Notes: generated by a model from the sequence alone, not told the origin. A DNA stretch of 64,000 nucleotides from Scandinavium goeteborgense (GCF_003935895.2 NZ_CP054058.1:868001-932000), one strand, 5' to 3'. Positions 32,263 through 42,843 are shown, counted from the first letter of the stretch. Made by a program: numbers and translations.

Positions 32263-33308
32263 TCATGTTCAATGATCTGACTTACCTGCACGGCAAACCG
32301 CAGGGGCAGGGGTTACTGAAAGCCAATCCGGAAGATTTTCTGGTGGTCGAAGACCTGGGCTTTTCACCGGACGGTGAAGGTGAACAACTGCTGGTACGCA
32401 TCCTGAAAAACGGCTGCAATACCCGCTTTGTGGCCGATGCGCTGGCGAAATTCCTCAAAGTGCACGCCCGTGAAGTGAGCTTCGCCGGGCAGAAGGATAA
32501 GCACGCCGTCACCGAACAGTGGCTGTGCGTCCGTCTGCCGGGCAAAGAGATGCCGGATTTAAGCAAGTTTGAGCTGGAAGGCTGTCAGGTGCTGGAGTAC
32601 GCGCGCCATAAACGCAAGCTGCGCCTCGGGGCGCTGAAGGGTAACGCGTTTACCCTGGTGCTGCGTGAAGTCAGCAACCGTGAAGAAGCGGAAGCGCGTC
32701 TGCAAGCTATTGCTGAAAAGGGCGTACCGAACTATTTCGGCGCTCAGCGTTTTGGTCTTGGCGGCAGCAATCTGCTTGGCGCGCTGCGCTGGGCGCAGAG
32801 CGATGCGCCGGTGCGAGATCGTAATAAACGCAGTTTTTGGTTGTCTGCGGCCCGCAGTGCGTTGTTTAATCAGCTGGTGAGCGAGCGTTTAAAAAAACCG
32901 GACTTTAATCAAGTTGTTGACGGCGATGCGCTACAATTAGCGGGACGCGGCAGCTGGTTTGTGGCAACGGATGAAGAGATGCCCGAGCTTCAGTCCCGCG
33001 TTGATCATCGCGAGCTCATGATTACGGCATCGCTGCCGGGCAGCGGTGACTGGGGAACGCAGCGTGCGGCCCTGGAATTTGAACAGCAAACGCTGGCGGA
33101 AGAAACGCAACTGCAGTCGTTATTGCTGCGCGAAAAAGTCGAGGCAGCGCGACGCGCAATGCTTCTTTACCCGCAACAGATGAGCTGGAACTGGTGGGAT
33201 GACGTCACCGTCGAGGTACGTTTCTGGCTGCCGGCAGGCAGTTTTGCCACCAGTGTTGTAAGGGAACTTATCAACACAACAGGTGATTATGCGAATATTG
33301 CTGAGTAA
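32259..33308 (+). CDS. truD: tRNA pseudouridine(13) synthase TruD
   Basis: A 349-residue pseudouridine synthase that modifies U13 of tRNA-Glu. The catalytic Asp is in [14 protein letters not shown] (about residue 80), and [12 protein letters not shown] is the TruD-specific motif. The C-terminus [15 protein letters not shown] is conserved. Length equals E. coli TruD (349). It overlaps ispF by 4 bp and surE by 20 bp. Confidence 0.97.
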   Translation: MIMFNDLTYLHGKPQGQGLLKANPEDFLVVEDLGFSPDGEGEQLLVRILKNGCNTRFVADALAKFLKVHAREVSFAGQKDKHAVTEQWLCVRLPGKEMPDLSKFELEGCQVLEYARHKRKLRLGALKGNAFTLVLREVSNREEAEARLQAIAEKGVPNYFGAQRFGLGGSNLLGALRWAQSDAPVRDRNKRSFWLSAARSALFNQLVSERLKKPDFNQVVDGDALQLAGRGSWFVATDEEMPELQSRVDHRELMITASLPGSGDWGTQRAALEFEQQTLAEETQLQSLLLREKVEAARRAMLLYPQQMSWNWWDDVTVEVRFWLPAGSFATSVVRELINTTGDYANIAE

Positions 33309-34050
33309 CGATGACGGGATCTACGCGCCGGGGATCCAAACCCTGGCGAAGGCCTTGCGTGAGTTTGCCGAGGTTCAGGTTGTTGCACCCGATCGTAACC
33401 GCAGTGGGGCGTCTAATTCTCTGACCCTGGAATCTTCTCTCCGTACTTTCACTCTGGAAAATGGCGACATCTCCGTACAGATGGGCACCCCGACGGATTG
33501 TGTTTTCCTCGGAGTGAATACCCTGATGCTTCCGCGTCCCGATGTGGTCGTTTCCGGCATTAATGCCGGGCCAAACCTGGGTGATGACGTGATTTACTCC
33601 GGCACGGTGGCGGCGGCGATGGAAGGCCGTCATCTTGGCTTCCCCGCGCTCGCCGTTTCGTTGAATGGGCACAAGCATTACGACACCGCTGCGGCGGTGA
33701 CCTGCTCCATTCTGCGAGCGCTGGCTCGTGAGCCGCTACGCACCGGACGTATCCTCAATATCAACGTGCCGGACCTTCCGCTTTCGGAGATCAAAGGTAT
33801 CCGCGTGACGCGCTGCGGCAGTCGTCATCCGGCCGATACCGTTATCCCGCAGGAAGATCCGCGCGGCAACACGCTGTACTGGATTGGGCCGCCGGGCGAT
33901 AAGTGCGACGCCGGTCCGGATACCGATTTTGCCGCGGTGGATGAAGGCTATGTTTCCGTCACGCCGCTGCACGTTGATTTGACCGCTCACAGCGCGCAAG
34001 AGGTTGTCTCCGGCTGGCTGGAGCGTGCAGGAGTCGGTGTGCAATGGTAA
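33289..34050 (+). CDS. surE: 5'/3'-nucleotidase SurE
   Basis: A 253-residue metal-dependent nucleoside monophosphatase and exopolyphosphatase of stationary phase. The metal site is SNDDG at residues 6-10, and [33 protein letters not shown] and the C-terminal [15 protein letters not shown] are family blocks. The start ATG lies inside the end of truD (20-bp overlap), and length equals E. coli SurE (253). It overlaps pcm by 7 bp. Confidence 0.97.
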   Translation: MRILLSNDDGIYAPGIQTLAKALREFAEVQVVAPDRNRSGASNSLTLESSLRTFTLENGDISVQMGTPTDCVFLGVNTLMLPRPDVVVSGINAGPNLGDDVIYSGTVAAAMEGRHLGFPALAVSLNGHKHYDTAAAVTCSILRALAREPLRTGRILNINVPDLPLSEIKGIRVTRCGSRHPADTVIPQEDPRGNTLYWIGPPGDKCDAGPDTDFAAVDEGYVSVTPLHVDLTAHSAQEVVSGWLERAGVGVQW

Positions 34051-34670
34051 GCAAACGCGTACAAAGCCTGCTCAATCAACTGCGTAACCAGGGCATTCTG
34101 GACGAGCACGTGCTCGACGCCATTGCTCAGGTGCCGCGCGAAAAGTTTATTGATGAAGCCTTTGAACACAAAGCGTGGGAAAACGTCGCGCTGCCTATCG
34201 GTCAGGGGCAAACCATTTCGCAGCCGTATATGGTGGCGCGTATGACCGAACTGCTTGAGCTGACGCCGGAGTCACGGGTGCTGGAAATCGGCACCGGTTC
34301 TGGCTATCAGACCGCTATCCTTGCGCATCTGGTGCATCACGTCTGTTCCGTTGAGCGAATTAAAAGCCTGCAATGGCATGCGCGACGTCGTCTCAAGCAG
34401 CTTGATTTACATAATGTTTCAACTCGCCACGGCGATGGATGGCAAGGATGGCATGCAAGAGCGCCATTTGATGCCATTATTGTCACGGCGGCACCGCAGG
34501 AAATTCCGGTTGCGCTCATGTCGCAGCTGGATGAGGGCGGCATTCTCGTTTTACCCGTGGGTGAGGAACATCAGGTTCTGAAACGTGTTCGTCGGCGGGG
34601 AGACGAATTTATCATCGATACCGTGGAAGCGGTTCGCTTTGTGCCTTTGGTCAAAGGCGAACTGGCGTAA
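34044..34670 (+). CDS. pcm: Protein-L-isoaspartate O-methyltransferase Pcm
   Basis: A 208-residue SAM-dependent enzyme that repairs isoaspartyl residues in aged proteins. VPREKFI, the SAM motif [16 protein letters not shown] and [11 protein letters not shown] are conserved. Length equals E. coli Pcm (208). The 7-bp overlap with surE, and the nearby nlpD-rpoS, form the conserved stationary-phase survival cluster. Confidence 0.97.
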   Translation: MVSKRVQSLLNQLRNQGILDEHVLDAIAQVPREKFIDEAFEHKAWENVALPIGQGQTISQPYMVARMTELLELTPESRVLEIGTGSGYQTAILAHLVHHVCSVERIKSLQWHARRRLKQLDLHNVSTRHGDGWQGWHARAPFDAIIVTAAPQEIPVALMSQLDEGGILVLPVGEEHQVLKRVRRRGDEFIIDTVEAVRFVPLVKGELA

Positions 34671-34797
34671 TACAGGAGTTTTCTTGTTTCTTTCGACGCA
34701 TCTTTTGGCGTAGGGTGAGCACACTTTTTTTGTGTGATTTAACGTCGACTTTCACGGTTTTTAAGTCACTGGCAGTTAACATATTCCTGGGGGATAA

Positions 34798-35967
34798 ATG
34801 AGCGCGGGAAGCCCAAAATTCACCGTTAGTCGCGTTGCGGCTTTATCACTGGTTTCACTTTGGCTGGCAGGATGCACGACGACCAGCAATGCGCCTGCTC
34901 CGGTCAGTTCCGTGGGCGGCTCTTCGTCCAGTACCGATTCCGGAATGTTAATTACGCCTCCGTCGTCTATGAGCACCACGACTCAGACGGCACCGCAGCC
35001 GCAGCCGGTACAAACCGCGCCGGTTCAGACCGCACCCGCTCAGCCGCAAATTCAGTCCGCTCAGCCGGTCGCAACGGCGCAGCCAACAGCTGCCGAGCCA
35101 ACTGTCCAGATTGTGGATGGTCATGCTGTCTACAACCGCAAATACGGTGACATTCCAAAAGGAAGCTACGCCGGTGGCAGCACCTATACCGTGAAGCGCG
35201 GCGACACGCTGTTCTATATTGCATGGGTTACCGGGAACGATTTCCGCGACCTGGCGCAGCGTAACAACGTCGCTGCCCCGTACGGTCTGAATGTCGGTCA
35301 GGTTCTGCAGGTGGGCAATGCTTCCGGGCAACCGATCACAGGGAACAACGCCGTAGCACAGGCTAGCGAACAGGCCAGCACCGCCTCGCCTGGAATAGTC
35401 TCAAATCCTGCACAAAATTCCTCCGCAGTGGTTGCGTCTCAACCAACAATTACGTATTCTGAGGATTCAGGTGAACAAAGTGCTAACAAAATGTTGCCTA
35501 ATAATCAGCCTGCGACTACGGTCACAGCGCCTGTTACGGCACCTGTTGCGAGCACTGCCCAACCAACTGCAAGCAGTACGTCTACCAGTTCGCCAATCTC
35601 CTCCTGGCGCTGGCCGACTGACGGCAAAATCATCGAAAACTTTAGTGGCGGCGATGGCGGCAACAAAGGTATCGATATTGCAGGCAGTAAAGGACAGGCT
35701 ATCGTCGCGACCGGAGATGGACGCGTCGTTTATGCCGGTAACGCACTGCGCGGTTACGGTAATCTTATTATCATCAAACACAACGATGATTACCTGAGCG
35801 CCTACGCCCATAACGATACAATGCTGGTCCGGGAACAACAAGAAGTGAAGGCGGGGCAGAAAATCGCTACCATGGGTAGCACCGGAACCAGTTCAACACG
35901 CTTGCATTTTGAAATTCGTTACAAGGGGAAATCCGTCAACCCGCTGCAGTATTTGCCGCAGCGATAA
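34798..35967 (+). CDS. nlpD: Murein hydrolase activator NlpD (lipoprotein)
   Basis: A 389-residue outer-membrane lipoprotein that activates the amidase AmiC during cell separation. The lipobox is LAGC with the lipidated Cys at 26. A Gln/Pro/Ala-rich linker (about 60-100, with repeated [13 protein letters not shown]-like units) leads to LysM ([22 protein letters not shown], about 125-170). A degenerate LytM/M23 domain (about 268-380, [20 protein letters not shown]) lacks the full set of zinc ligands. E. coli NlpD is 379 residues; the difference lies in the linker. The main rpoS promoter is inside this gene. Confidence 0.96.
   Translation: MSAGSPKFTVSRVAALSLVSLWLAGCTTTSNAPAPVSSVGGSSSSTDSGMLITPPSSMSTTTQTAPQPQPVQTAPVQTAPAQPQIQSAQPVATAQPTAAEPTVQIVDGHAVYNRKYGDIPKGSYAGGSTYTVKRGDTLFYIAWVTGNDFRDLAQRNNVAAPYGLNVGQVLQVGNASGQPITGNNAVAQASEQASTASPGIVSNPAQNSSAVVASQPTITYSEDSGEQSANKMLPNNQPATTVTAPVTAPVASTAQPTASSTSTSSPISSWRWPTDGKIIENFSGGDGGNKGIDIAGSKGQAIVATGDGRVVYAGNALRGYGNLIIIKHNDDYLSAYAHNDTMLVREQQEVKAGQKIATMGSTGTSSTRLHFEIRYKGKSVNPLQYLPQR
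35432..35460 (+). promoter_or_regulatory. Main rpoS promoter inside nlpD
   Basis: TTGCGT (35432-35437) and TATTCT (35455-35460) are 17 bp apart and sit in the same sequence context as E. coli rpoSp. The expected start, near 35467, lies about 560 nt before the rpoS ATG, giving the long leader on which Hfq-dependent small RNAs act in E. coli. Confidence 0.75.
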
Positions 35968-36025
35968 TTTGGCGAAACAACCGTGAGGTGTGTTTCGTCC
36001 AGGGATCACGGGTAGGAGCCACCTT

Positions 36026-37018
36026 ATGAGTCAGAATACGCTGAAAGTTCATGATTTAAATGAAGACGCGGAATTTGATGAGAACGGAACAGAGTCTTTC
36101 GATGAGAAAGTCTTAGTAGAAGAGGAACCCAGTGATAATGAAGTAGCTGAGGAAGAGCTATTATCGCAGGGTGCCACACAGCGTGTGCTGGATGCGACTC
36201 AGCTTTACCTTGGGGAGATTGGTTACTCCCCACTGTTAACAGCCGAAGAAGAAGTTTATTTCGCACGACGTGCGTTGCGTGGTGACGTAGCGTCCCGCCG
36301 CCGGATGATTGAAAGTAACCTGCGTCTGGTGGTTAAAATTGCTCGCCGTTACAGCAATCGTGGTCTGGCTTTGCTGGATCTGATTGAAGAGGGCAATCTG
36401 GGGCTGATTCGTGCTGTCGAAAAATTCGACCCAGAGCGCGGATTCCGTTTCTCGACCTATGCAACCTGGTGGATTCGTCAGACCATCGAACGGGCAATCA
36501 TGAACCAAACCCGTACGATTCGTCTGCCAATCCATATCGTCAAAGAGCTTAACGTTTATCTGCGTACCGCGCGTGAGTTATCCCACAAGTTGGATCACGA
36601 GCCAAGTGCAGAAGAGATTGCTGAGCAGCTGGACAAACCGGTTGATGACGTAAGCCGTATGCTTCGTCTCAACGAGCGCATCACCTCGGTCGACACCCCA
36701 CTCGGTGGCGATTCCGAAAAAGCGCTGCTGGACATCCTGGCCGATGAAAAAGATAACGGCCCGGAAGACACCACGCAGGACGATGACATGAAACAAAGCA
36801 TCGTCAAATGGCTGTTCGAACTGAACGCCAAACAGCGTGAAGTGCTGGCACGTCGTTTCGGTTTACTGGGGTATGAAGCGGCAACGCTGGAAGATGTCGG
36901 CCGTGAGATTGGCCTGACTCGTGAACGCGTTCGCCAGATTCAGGTCGAAGGTCTACGTCGCCTGCGTGAAATTCTGCAGGGACAAGGTCTGAACATCGAA
37001 GCGCTGTTCCGCGAATAA
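36026..37018 (+). CDS. rpoS: RNA polymerase sigma factor RpoS (sigma-38)
   Basis: A 330-residue sigma-70-family factor, the length of E. coli RpoS, that directs the general stress and stationary-phase response. Region 1.2 begins near residue 55 ([17 protein letters not shown]). Region 2 has [29 protein letters not shown], region 3 covers the middle, and region 4 has [27 protein letters not shown]. The start at 36026 follows TAGGAGCCACC; longer in-frame reading is leader. The sequence is intact, with no sign of the rpoS mutations seen in laboratory strains. Confidence 0.99.
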   Translation: MSQNTLKVHDLNEDAEFDENGTESFDEKVLVEEEPSDNEVAEEELLSQGATQRVLDATQLYLGEIGYSPLLTAEEEVYFARRALRGDVASRRRMIESNLRLVVKIARRYSNRGLALLDLIEEGNLGLIRAVEKFDPERGFRFSTYATWWIRQTIERAIMNQTRTIRLPIHIVKELNVYLRTARELSHKLDHEPSAEEIAEQLDKPVDDVSRMLRLNERITSVDTPLGGDSEKALLDILADEKDNGPEDTTQDDDMKQSIVKWLFELNAKQREVLARRFGLLGYEAATLEDVGREIGLTRERVRQIQVEGLRRLREILQGQGLNIEALFRE

Positions 37019-37050
37019 AACCGTCCGCGAGAAAATCAGTTTCTATCCAG

Positions 37051-37083
37051 AAAGGTCCGTCGTTACGACGGGCCTTTTTCTTT
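37051..37083 (+). terminator. Terminator of rpoS
   Basis: AAAGGTCCGTCG with ACGACGGGCCTTTTT forms a hairpin with one mismatch region, followed by TTTTTCTTTT, 32 bp after the rpoS stop. The run of pairing continues close to the end of the converging gene on the right. Confidence 0.85.
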
Positions 37084-37093
37084 TCTGTTTCGG

Positions 37094-37471
37094 CTATGCC
37101 TGCGCAGTCTCGTGCAGGTGACGCCAGATAATCTTCTCTCCCTGCCGTTGAAATATCACCGTTGACCAGCGCGTCGTGGTCGCTTGCCCTGGCAGGGTTT
37201 GCTTTTCTGTATAACGCAGTGCGGCACCCTCCGGCCATTCAGCCAGCAACTCAATGTCCTCGACTACAATTTTTAGCCCGGCTCGTTTCCCGCCCTGCGT
37301 CTGAAATAACTGGCAAAGGGCGGCATAGTCAAGGCTGGCCCCGCCGGGTGTCACCATCGTAAAGTCGTGGCTAAAACGGGAGAGCAGGGCCTCGATATCT
37401 CCCTCACTCCGGCCCAGCCAGTCTTCAATAGCGATATGGGCATCAATGATTTCGTTTATCCAGGGATTCAT
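37094..37471 (-). CDS. DUF4440/SnoaL-like (NTF2-fold) small protein
   Basis: A 125-residue soluble protein resembling the NTF2-like fold group (DUF4440/SnoaL-like). It opens with a helix (INEIIDAHIAIEDWLGR), then FSHDFTMVTPGGASLDYAAL and TTRWSTVIFQRQGEKIIWRHLHET, the usual strand pattern of the fold. Its ATG overlaps the stop of the upstream MFS gene (ATGA), so the two are translationally coupled. Function is not known; binding or conversion of a small molecule handled by the transporter is only a guess. It is absent from this place in E. coli. Confidence 0.8.
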   Translation of the reverse strand: MNPWINEIIDAHIAIEDWLGRSEGDIEALLSRFSHDFTMVTPGGASLDYAALCQLFQTQGGKRAGLKIVVEDIELLAEWPEGAALRYTEKQTLPGQATTTRWSTVIFQRQGEKIIWRHLHETAQA

Positions 37472-38676
37472 GGTTTTTCCTTTTGCAGGTGAAAAATAAC
37501 ATTGTGATTATCGAGCCGCAGCGCACTGAATAATGGCAGCAGGGTGATTCCGGCGGCGACAAAAAAGGTCCAGCGCCAGGCGTCGGCTGACGACAGCAGT
37601 GGCTGCAAAGCACTTAATAGCCCGGCCAGCAGCGTCGCGCCAATCAAGAAACTCAACTGGCGATTAATATTCCACAGCGCGCTGGCATCCGGCATAGTGT
37701 GCCGGCTGATATTGATAAAGGCGCTGCTCTGCGCGGTACTGCTGCACAGGCTGCCCCCCGCGCCCATCAAGGCAAAAATAACGACCAGCAAACCGTGTGG
37801 CATAGCGGGCGTGACGACGGTCAGACAGATAATCCCCATCGCCTGGAGCAGGCAACCAACGATAATGAGCGGGCGCGGGCCGAGGCGATTAAAGTATTTA
37901 CCGGTAAACGAAATCGCCACAAACGACGCTATCGACCAGGGCAGCATTAACCCACCCGCAGCGGCAGGGGACATCTGTGAGACGGTCTGCAAATAAAACA
38001 TGCCGATGATGCTGACGCCGATAAACATGCCCGGTACACAAAGATAGACCAGCATCGCAAAGCGCAGCAGCGGGTCTCGCAGTAATGAGAGATGCAGAAA
38101 GCGACCTGATTCTGCTGGCGCCAGCTCGTCTTTCAGCCACAGCCAGGCGAGCATTAGCGTCACCAGCGCCACGGGCAGCGTCGCAAAGAAAATCCAGCGC
38201 CAGCTGAGTGACTGCACCAATATCCCACCTAGTGCGGGGGAAAATGCCGGGGCCAGTAACGCGACCAGCATCACGGCAGCAGAGATTTTGGCCCGCTCAT
38301 GGGGTTTGAACTGCTGCCAGGTTAGCGCCTGTCCGACAGGGATCAGCAAACCCCCGCCCAAACCCTGGATCACTCGCCAGGTTATCAGTCCTGAGAGTGA
38401 CTGCGAAAAGCCCGCCGCCGTTGCGGCAAAGGCGAAAATGACCAGTGACAAAATAAACAACCGGCGAGCACCAAGCACGCGAGTCAGTCGGGCGCTGAAA
38501 GGGATAATCAGTGTCAGCCCGACAATGTAACCGTTGCTGACCCACGCCAGCGCTGACGCAGAGGTGTTTAACGTCGTGGCCATTGCCGGGAAGGCGACGC
38601 TGGCGATAAACATGTTGATGAGGTCGAGAAAAAAGCCCAGCAGATACACCGTGGCAACTTTGTTGCGATACGTCAT
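37468..38676 (-). CDS. MFS transporter (drug/metabolite efflux type)
   Basis: A 402-residue inner-membrane protein with about 12 hydrophobic segments. It has the MFS motif in ARLTRVLGARRLFILSL and the antiporter-like stretch RVIQGLGGGLLIPVGQALTW, which points to proton-driven efflux of the Bcr/EmrB type. The substrate is unknown. It is divergent from a LysR regulator across 107 bp holding a long palindrome, and coupled to the downstream NTF2-like gene. This cassette lies in the rpoS-mutS interval, a place of variable content among enterobacteria. Confidence 0.85.
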   Translation of the reverse strand: MTYRNKVATVYLLGFFLDLINMFIASVAFPAMATTLNTSASALAWVSNGYIVGLTLIIPFSARLTRVLGARRLFILSLVIFAFAATAAGFSQSLSGLITWRVIQGLGGGLLIPVGQALTWQQFKPHERAKISAAVMLVALLAPAFSPALGGILVQSLSWRWIFFATLPVALVTLMLAWLWLKDELAPAESGRFLHLSLLRDPLLRFAMLVYLCVPGMFIGVSIIGMFYLQTVSQMSPAAAGGLMLPWSIASFVAISFTGKYFNRLGPRPLIIVGCLLQAMGIICLTVVTPAMPHGLLVVIFALMGAGGSLCSSTAQSSAFINISRHTMPDASALWNINRQLSFLIGATLLAGLLSALQPLLSSADAWRWTFFVAAGITLLPLFSALRLDNHNVIFHLQKEKP

Positions 38677-38746
38677 TCGTTATCCTCCAGAAGGAGCGCT
38701 ACTGTAGCGATGTCTGGTAAGGGGATAAACGGCGTAAACGACGATA

Positions 38747-38771
38747 TACTGTCAAAATAATTTTGACAGTA
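38747..38771. promoter_or_regulatory. 25-bp perfect palindrome, probable LysR operator
   Basis: TACTGTCAAAAT (38747-38758) and ATTTTGACAGTA (38760-38771) are perfect 12-bp arms around one central base. The site ends 12 bp before the LysR start codon and lies 70 bp upstream of the divergent MFS gene. It contains a T-N11-A core, as expected for LysR-type regulators. The palindrome would allow autorepression and control of the transporter. Confidence 0.8.
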
Positions 38772-38783
38772 ATACGGATAAGT

Positions 38784-39674
38784 ATGCTCAATTTACAACG
38801 CGTCACGCTGTTTGCGGCAGTCGTCGACACCGGCAGTTTTACCGCCGCGGCAGCCGCGATGGGGCTGACCAAAGCGGTCGTCAGTTTCAACGTTCGGCAG
38901 CTGGAGAATGAGCTTGGCGTCACCCTCCTGTTGCGCTCCACTCGACGGCTGACGCTCACGGAAGCGGGCAGCGTCTTTTATCAACGCGGTGTTGAATTGC
39001 TGAAAGCGGCAGAAAATTTGCAGGATGATGTGCGGGGCAGCCACCTGGGATTAAGCGGTGAACTGCGGATTACCAGCACGCCTGAATATGGCTCGCGAGT
39101 GGTAATCCCGGCACTGGCGCAGTTCAGTCAGCTGCATCCGGCCCTTCGAGTGCGACACGTGGCGTCGTCACATCATGCAGATTTAATTTCAGAGCGTTTT
39201 GATGTCGCTGTCCGCCTCGGCGCCCTGGCGGATTCGCACTATCGCGCGGCGCAGATTTCCCGGTTCTCGATTGTGCCTGTTGCATCCCCGGCGTGGTTGT
39301 CGAAGAACCCGGTCACTTCGCTTAAAGCACTTGCTCAGGCTGAGTGGATTATTCATGAGCGTGTGCAAAATGCACTTTCGTGGCAGTTGAAGGATGCTCA
39401 CGGCAAAAATGTGTCTCTGGAAATAGAAAAGAGCGCCCGATTGTCGGCCGACAGTGCACAGGCGCTGCTGGCTTTTACGCTTGCCGGATGCGGTGTGGCG
39501 CTGTTACCGGAATGGCTGGTGCAAACGGAACTGGCAGAAAAACGGCTGGTACAGATTTTACCGAATTATCATTTTCCAACGCAGGGGATTTACGCCGTGT
39601 ATCCAGATGCCCGGCATGTGTCGGCGAAAGTGCGGGCGTTTATCGATTTCCTGCGCGAAAGCGTGGGCGAATAA
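38784..39674 (+). CDS. LysR family transcriptional regulator (divergent from MFS gene)
   Basis: A 296-residue LysR-type regulator. The winged helix-turn-helix is at residues 1-60 (VTLFAAVVDTGSFTAAAAAMGLTKAVVSFNVRQLE in outline), and the ligand-binding domain runs from about 90 to the end. ATG at 38784 is used; an in-frame TTG upstream lies within the palindromic operator and is rejected. The helix-turn-helix and the ligand domain (ELRITSTPEYGSRVVIPAL) resemble the CrgA/AaeR-like group. The target is presumably the divergent MFS gene; the effector is unknown. Confidence 0.87.
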   Translation: MLNLQRVTLFAAVVDTGSFTAAAAAMGLTKAVVSFNVRQLENELGVTLLLRSTRRLTLTEAGSVFYQRGVELLKAAENLQDDVRGSHLGLSGELRITSTPEYGSRVVIPALAQFSQLHPALRVRHVASSHHADLISERFDVAVRLGALADSHYRAAQISRFSIVPVASPAWLSKNPVTSLKALAQAEWIIHERVQNALSWQLKDAHGKNVSLEIEKSARLSADSAQALLAFTLAGCGVALLPEWLVQTELAEKRLVQILPNYHFPTQGIYAVYPDARHVSAKVRAFIDFLRESVGE

Positions 39675-39702
39675 AAAAGCCGAAAGCATTACGCTTTCGG
39701 CT
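39673..39702 (-). terminator. Terminator of mutS
   Basis: AGCCGAAAGC-ATTAC-GCTTTCGGCT is a perfect 10-bp stem. Read on the minus strand it is followed by a T-run (the A-run 39673-39678), 42 bp after the mutS stop. It may also end the LysR transcript, but has no T-run on that side. Confidence 0.88.
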
Positions 39703-39743
39703 GTTGTGGTGGCCTCGGTATCGACCGTCTGTACTATGAGGCG

Positions 39744-42305
39744 TTACACCAGACTTTTCAGGCGGTAAATCCACTCCAGCGCCTGACGCGGAGAGAGTGA
39801 ATCCGGGTCGAGATTCTCCAGCGCTTCAACGGCGGGCGACGTTTCTTCCGGCGCTGAAAGCAGTGACATCTGCGTGCCGTCGACCTGAGTCGCACCCGCA
39901 CTTGGCGACAGGCTTTCCAGCTCGCGCAGTTTCTGGCGCGCACGCTTAATCACTTCTTTCGGTACGCCAGCCAGCGCGGCAACGGCTAAGCCATAACTCT
40001 TGCTGGCTGCGCCATCCTGCACGCTGTGCATAAAGGCAATGGTATCGCCGTGTTCCAGCGCGTCGAGATGAACGTTGGCGACGCCTTCCATTTTCTCCGG
40101 CAGTTGCGTCAGCTCGAAGTAGTGGGTGGCAAACAGCGTCATGGCTTTGATGCGATTGGCCAGGCTTTCGGCACACGCCCACGCCAGCGACAGCCCGTCG
40201 TAGGTCGAGGTGCCACGACCAATTTCATCCATCAGAACCAGGCTTTGCTCGGTGGCGTTATGCAAAATATTGGCGGTTTCTGTCATTTCGACCATGAACG
40301 TCGAGCGACCACTGGCCAGATCGTCCGCCGCGCCAACGCGAGTGAAGATCCGGTCGATAGGGCCTATTTCCACTTTCTGCGCCGGAACGTAGCTGCCAAT
40401 GTAGGCCAGCAAGGCAATCAGCGCAGTCTGGCGCATATAGGTACTTTTACCGCCCATGTTAGGACCGGTAATGATCAGCATTCGACGCTGCGGAGACAAC
40501 GTCAGCGGGTTGGCAATAAACGGCTCATTCAGCACTTGCTCGACTACCGGGTGACGACCTTCAGTGATACGAATACCTGGCTTATCGGTGAAGGTTGGAC
40601 AGCTATAATTCAGGGTATATGCCCGCTCGGCCAGGTTTACCAGCACGTCGAGTTCAGCCAGTGCCGCGGCGCTCTGTTGCAGGTCCGCCAGATGAGGCAG
40701 TAGCAGGTCGAATAGTTCGTCGTACATCTGTTTTTCGAGCGCCAGGGCTTTGCCTTTCGACGTCAGAACTTTGTCTTCGTACTCTTTCAGTTCCGGAATG
40801 ATGTAGCGTTCAGCGTTTTTCAGCGTCTGGCGGCGAACGTAATGAATAGGCGCCATATGACTTTGGCCACGGCTGATCTGGATGTAGTACCCGTGCACGG
40901 CGTTGTAACCGACTTTCAGGGTATCCAGGCCCAGACGTTCGCGCTCGCGGATTTCAAGCTTATCGAGATAGTCGGTTGCGCCATCGGCCAGTGCCCGCCA
41001 CTCGTCGAGTTCGGTGTTATAACCCGGTGCAATGACGCCACCGTCGCGGACCAGCACCGGTGGGGCATCGATGATTGCGCGTTCAAGCAGTTCGCGCAGT
41101 TCGGTAAATTCGCCCATCGTTTCGCGCAGTTTTTGAACGGGTGCGCTATCGACCTTCGCAAGCTGTTCGCGTAACTCAGGAAGTTGCTGGAAGGCGTGGC
41201 GCATTCTCGCGAGATCGCGTGGGCGTGCAGTGCGTAGTGCCAGACGCGCCAGAATACGTTCCAGATCGCCAACCTGGCGCAGCACCGGCTGCAATTCATC
41301 GCAGCGATCCTGCAACGCGCCCAGCGTTTGCTGACGTTCGGTCAACACCTGCGTATCGCGAACCGGCATATGCAGCCAGCGCTTCAGCATACGGCTGCCC
41401 ATAGGCGTGACAGTTCGGTCGAGTACTGCAGCAAGTGTATTTTCGAGACCGCCCGCCAGGTTCTGGGTTATCTCCAGATTACGACGGGTGGCTGCATCCA
41501 TAATGATGCTGTCTTGCTGGCGTTCCATGGTGATAGAGCGAATATGCGGCAGGGACGTGCGCTGCGTATCTTTGACGTATTGCAGCAAACAGCCCGCCGC
41601 ACACAGGCCGCGTGGCGCATTTTCCACGCCAAAGCCAACCAGGTCGCGAGTACCAAACTGCATATTCAACTGCTGGCGTGCGGTGTCAATTTCGAACTCC
41701 CACAGCGGGCGACGACGAAGCCCGCGGCGGCCTTCTATCAGCGCCGTTTCAGCGAAGTCTTCGGCGTACAGCAGCTCGGCCGGGTTGGTGCGCTGCAGCT
41801 CGGCGGCCATGGTTTCGCGGTCTGCTGGTTCACTCAGGCGAAAACGCCCGGAGCTGATATCCAGCGTGGCGAAGCCGTAGCCTTTCGCGTCCTGCCAGAT
41901 GGCGGCCAGCAGGTTATCTTGACGCTCCTGCAACAGCGCCTCATCACTGATAGTGCCTGGCGTCACGATGCGCACGACTTTACGCTCTACGGGACCTTTG
42001 CTGGTCGCCGGGTCGCCAACCTGCTCACAGATGGCAGCGGATTCACCCAGATTAACCAGCTTAGCAAGATAGTTTTCGACCGCATGGTACGGCACGCCCG
42101 CCATTGGGATCGGCTCGCCCGCTGACGCGCCGCGTTTGGTCAGCGAAATATCAAGCAGCTGAGAAGCGCGTTTGGCGTCGTCATAAAACAACTCGTAAAA
42201 ATCGCCCATACGGTAAAACAGCAGAATTTCCGGATGCTGTGCTTTCAGCTTCAGGTACTGCTGCATCATCGGCGTGTGGGCTTCGAAATTTTCAAGTGTG
42301 GTCAT
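39744..42305 (-). CDS. mutS: DNA mismatch repair protein MutS
   Basis: An 853-residue mismatch-recognition ATPase, the length of E. coli MutS. The Phe-x-Glu mismatch motif lies in [20 protein letters not shown] near residue 36. The Walker A motif is [15 protein letters not shown], Walker [17 protein letters not shown], and the His of the ATPase signature is in [10 protein letters not shown]. The C-terminal [11 protein letters not shown] is conserved. The start at 42305 ([18 protein letters not shown]) matches E. coli; the reading frame stays open for 54 codons upstream without ribosome-binding site. Confidence 0.98.
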   Translation of the reverse strand: MTTLENFEAHTPMMQQYLKLKAQHPEILLFYRMGDFYELFYDDAKRASQLLDISLTKRGASAGEPIPMAGVPYHAVENYLAKLVNLGESAAICEQVGDPATSKGPVERKVVRIVTPGTISDEALLQERQDNLLAAIWQDAKGYGFATLDISSGRFRLSEPADRETMAAELQRTNPAELLYAEDFAETALIEGRRGLRRRPLWEFEIDTARQQLNMQFGTRDLVGFGVENAPRGLCAAGCLLQYVKDTQRTSLPHIRSITMERQQDSIIMDAATRRNLEITQNLAGGLENTLAAVLDRTVTPMGSRMLKRWLHMPVRDTQVLTERQQTLGALQDRCDELQPVLRQVGDLERILARLALRTARPRDLARMRHAFQQLPELREQLAKVDSAPVQKLRETMGEFTELRELLERAIIDAPPVLVRDGGVIAPGYNTELDEWRALADGATDYLDKLEIRERERLGLDTLKVGYNAVHGYYIQISRGQSHMAPIHYVRRQTLKNAERYIIPELKEYEDKVLTSKGKALALEKQMYDELFDLLLPHLADLQQSAAALAELDVLVNLAERAYTLNYSCPTFTDKPGIRITEGRHPVVEQVLNEPFIANPLTLSPQRRMLIITGPNMGGKSTYMRQTALIALLAYIGSYVPAQKVEIGPIDRIFTRVGAADDLASGRSTFMVEMTETANILHNATEQSLVLMDEIGRGTSTYDGLSLAWACAESLANRIKAMTLFATHYFELTQLPEKMEGVANVHLDALEHGDTIAFMHSVQDGAASKSYGLAVAALAGVPKEVIKRARQKLRELESLSPSAGATQVDGTQMSLLSAPEETSPAVEALENLDPDSLSPRQALEWIYRLKSLV

Positions 42306-42456
42306 GGAGTTATGATGTCCATTTCGTTGAAAAACAAGTGTATTCAGGCATTTTTCATGCGCATAAGATGGCGCTATTGTCGCATGAACGGTGGCTTTCT
42401 CGCAGTAAAAACTGCGTTGACAGCGGGCCTGAAATTTCAACAAAAAATGACCTGTT

Positions 42457-42717
42457 TCAGGCCTCAATTGGCCGTGTGATGGCTGAAGACTCTGGCTTCA
42501 GAATCAGCTGTCCGTGCTGCACGCTCACGGAGACATTTACCCCGGTAGGGAATCCTGCCTCCTCGAGCCAGTTACCGCTAAGCACCAGGCTTGGATGACA
42601 ACTGTAATGACGTGTACGCCCGGTTTTTGGATCCTGATGGCGCTTTCTGACGTAGCTCACTTTGATCTGACGCGCTGTTTTTACTGCATTTACCACTAAT
42701 GCGTTGGGAAGATTCAT
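42457..42717 (-). CDS. SymE family toxin (type I toxin-antitoxin)
   Basis: An 86-residue protein whose C-terminal half ([19 protein letters not shown], then [13 protein letters not shown]) matches the AbrB-like fold of SymE, the SOS-induced RNA-degrading toxin of E. coli. The N-terminal half is basic ([19 protein letters not shown]). Two ATG codons are possible: 42717 has AGGAG at 9 bp, 42723 at only 3 bp. A promoter with TGGACT (42770-42775) and TATACT (42749-42754) reads into it. I see no LexA box. The antisense RNA expected for a SymR-type antitoxin was not identified. E. coli symE lies elsewhere, next to hsd genes. Confidence 0.75.
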   Translation of the reverse strand: MNLPNALVVNAVKTARQIKVSYVRKRHQDPKTGRTRHYSCHPSLVLSGNWLEEAGFPTGVNVSVSVQHGQLILKPESSAITRPIEA

Positions 42718-42748
42718 CGCCATTCACTCCTTTGCCGTCTGTGGCGCA

Positions 42749-42775
42749 GTATAAAAAGAACGTGAAACCAGTCCA
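42749..42775 (-). promoter_or_regulatory. Putative promoter of the symE-like gene
   Basis: On the minus strand TGGACT and TATACT are 16 bp apart, and transcription would start near 42742, about 25 bp before the likely start codon. The very short leader with AAAGGAG is typical of a well-translated gene unless an antisense RNA covers it. Confidence 0.5.
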
Positions 42776-42843
42776 GCATCTTGATGGGGGAAAAATGCAA
42801 AGTGCGTGCTGTCTTCCTGAGAAATTGAAACGGTACGGTCGTT

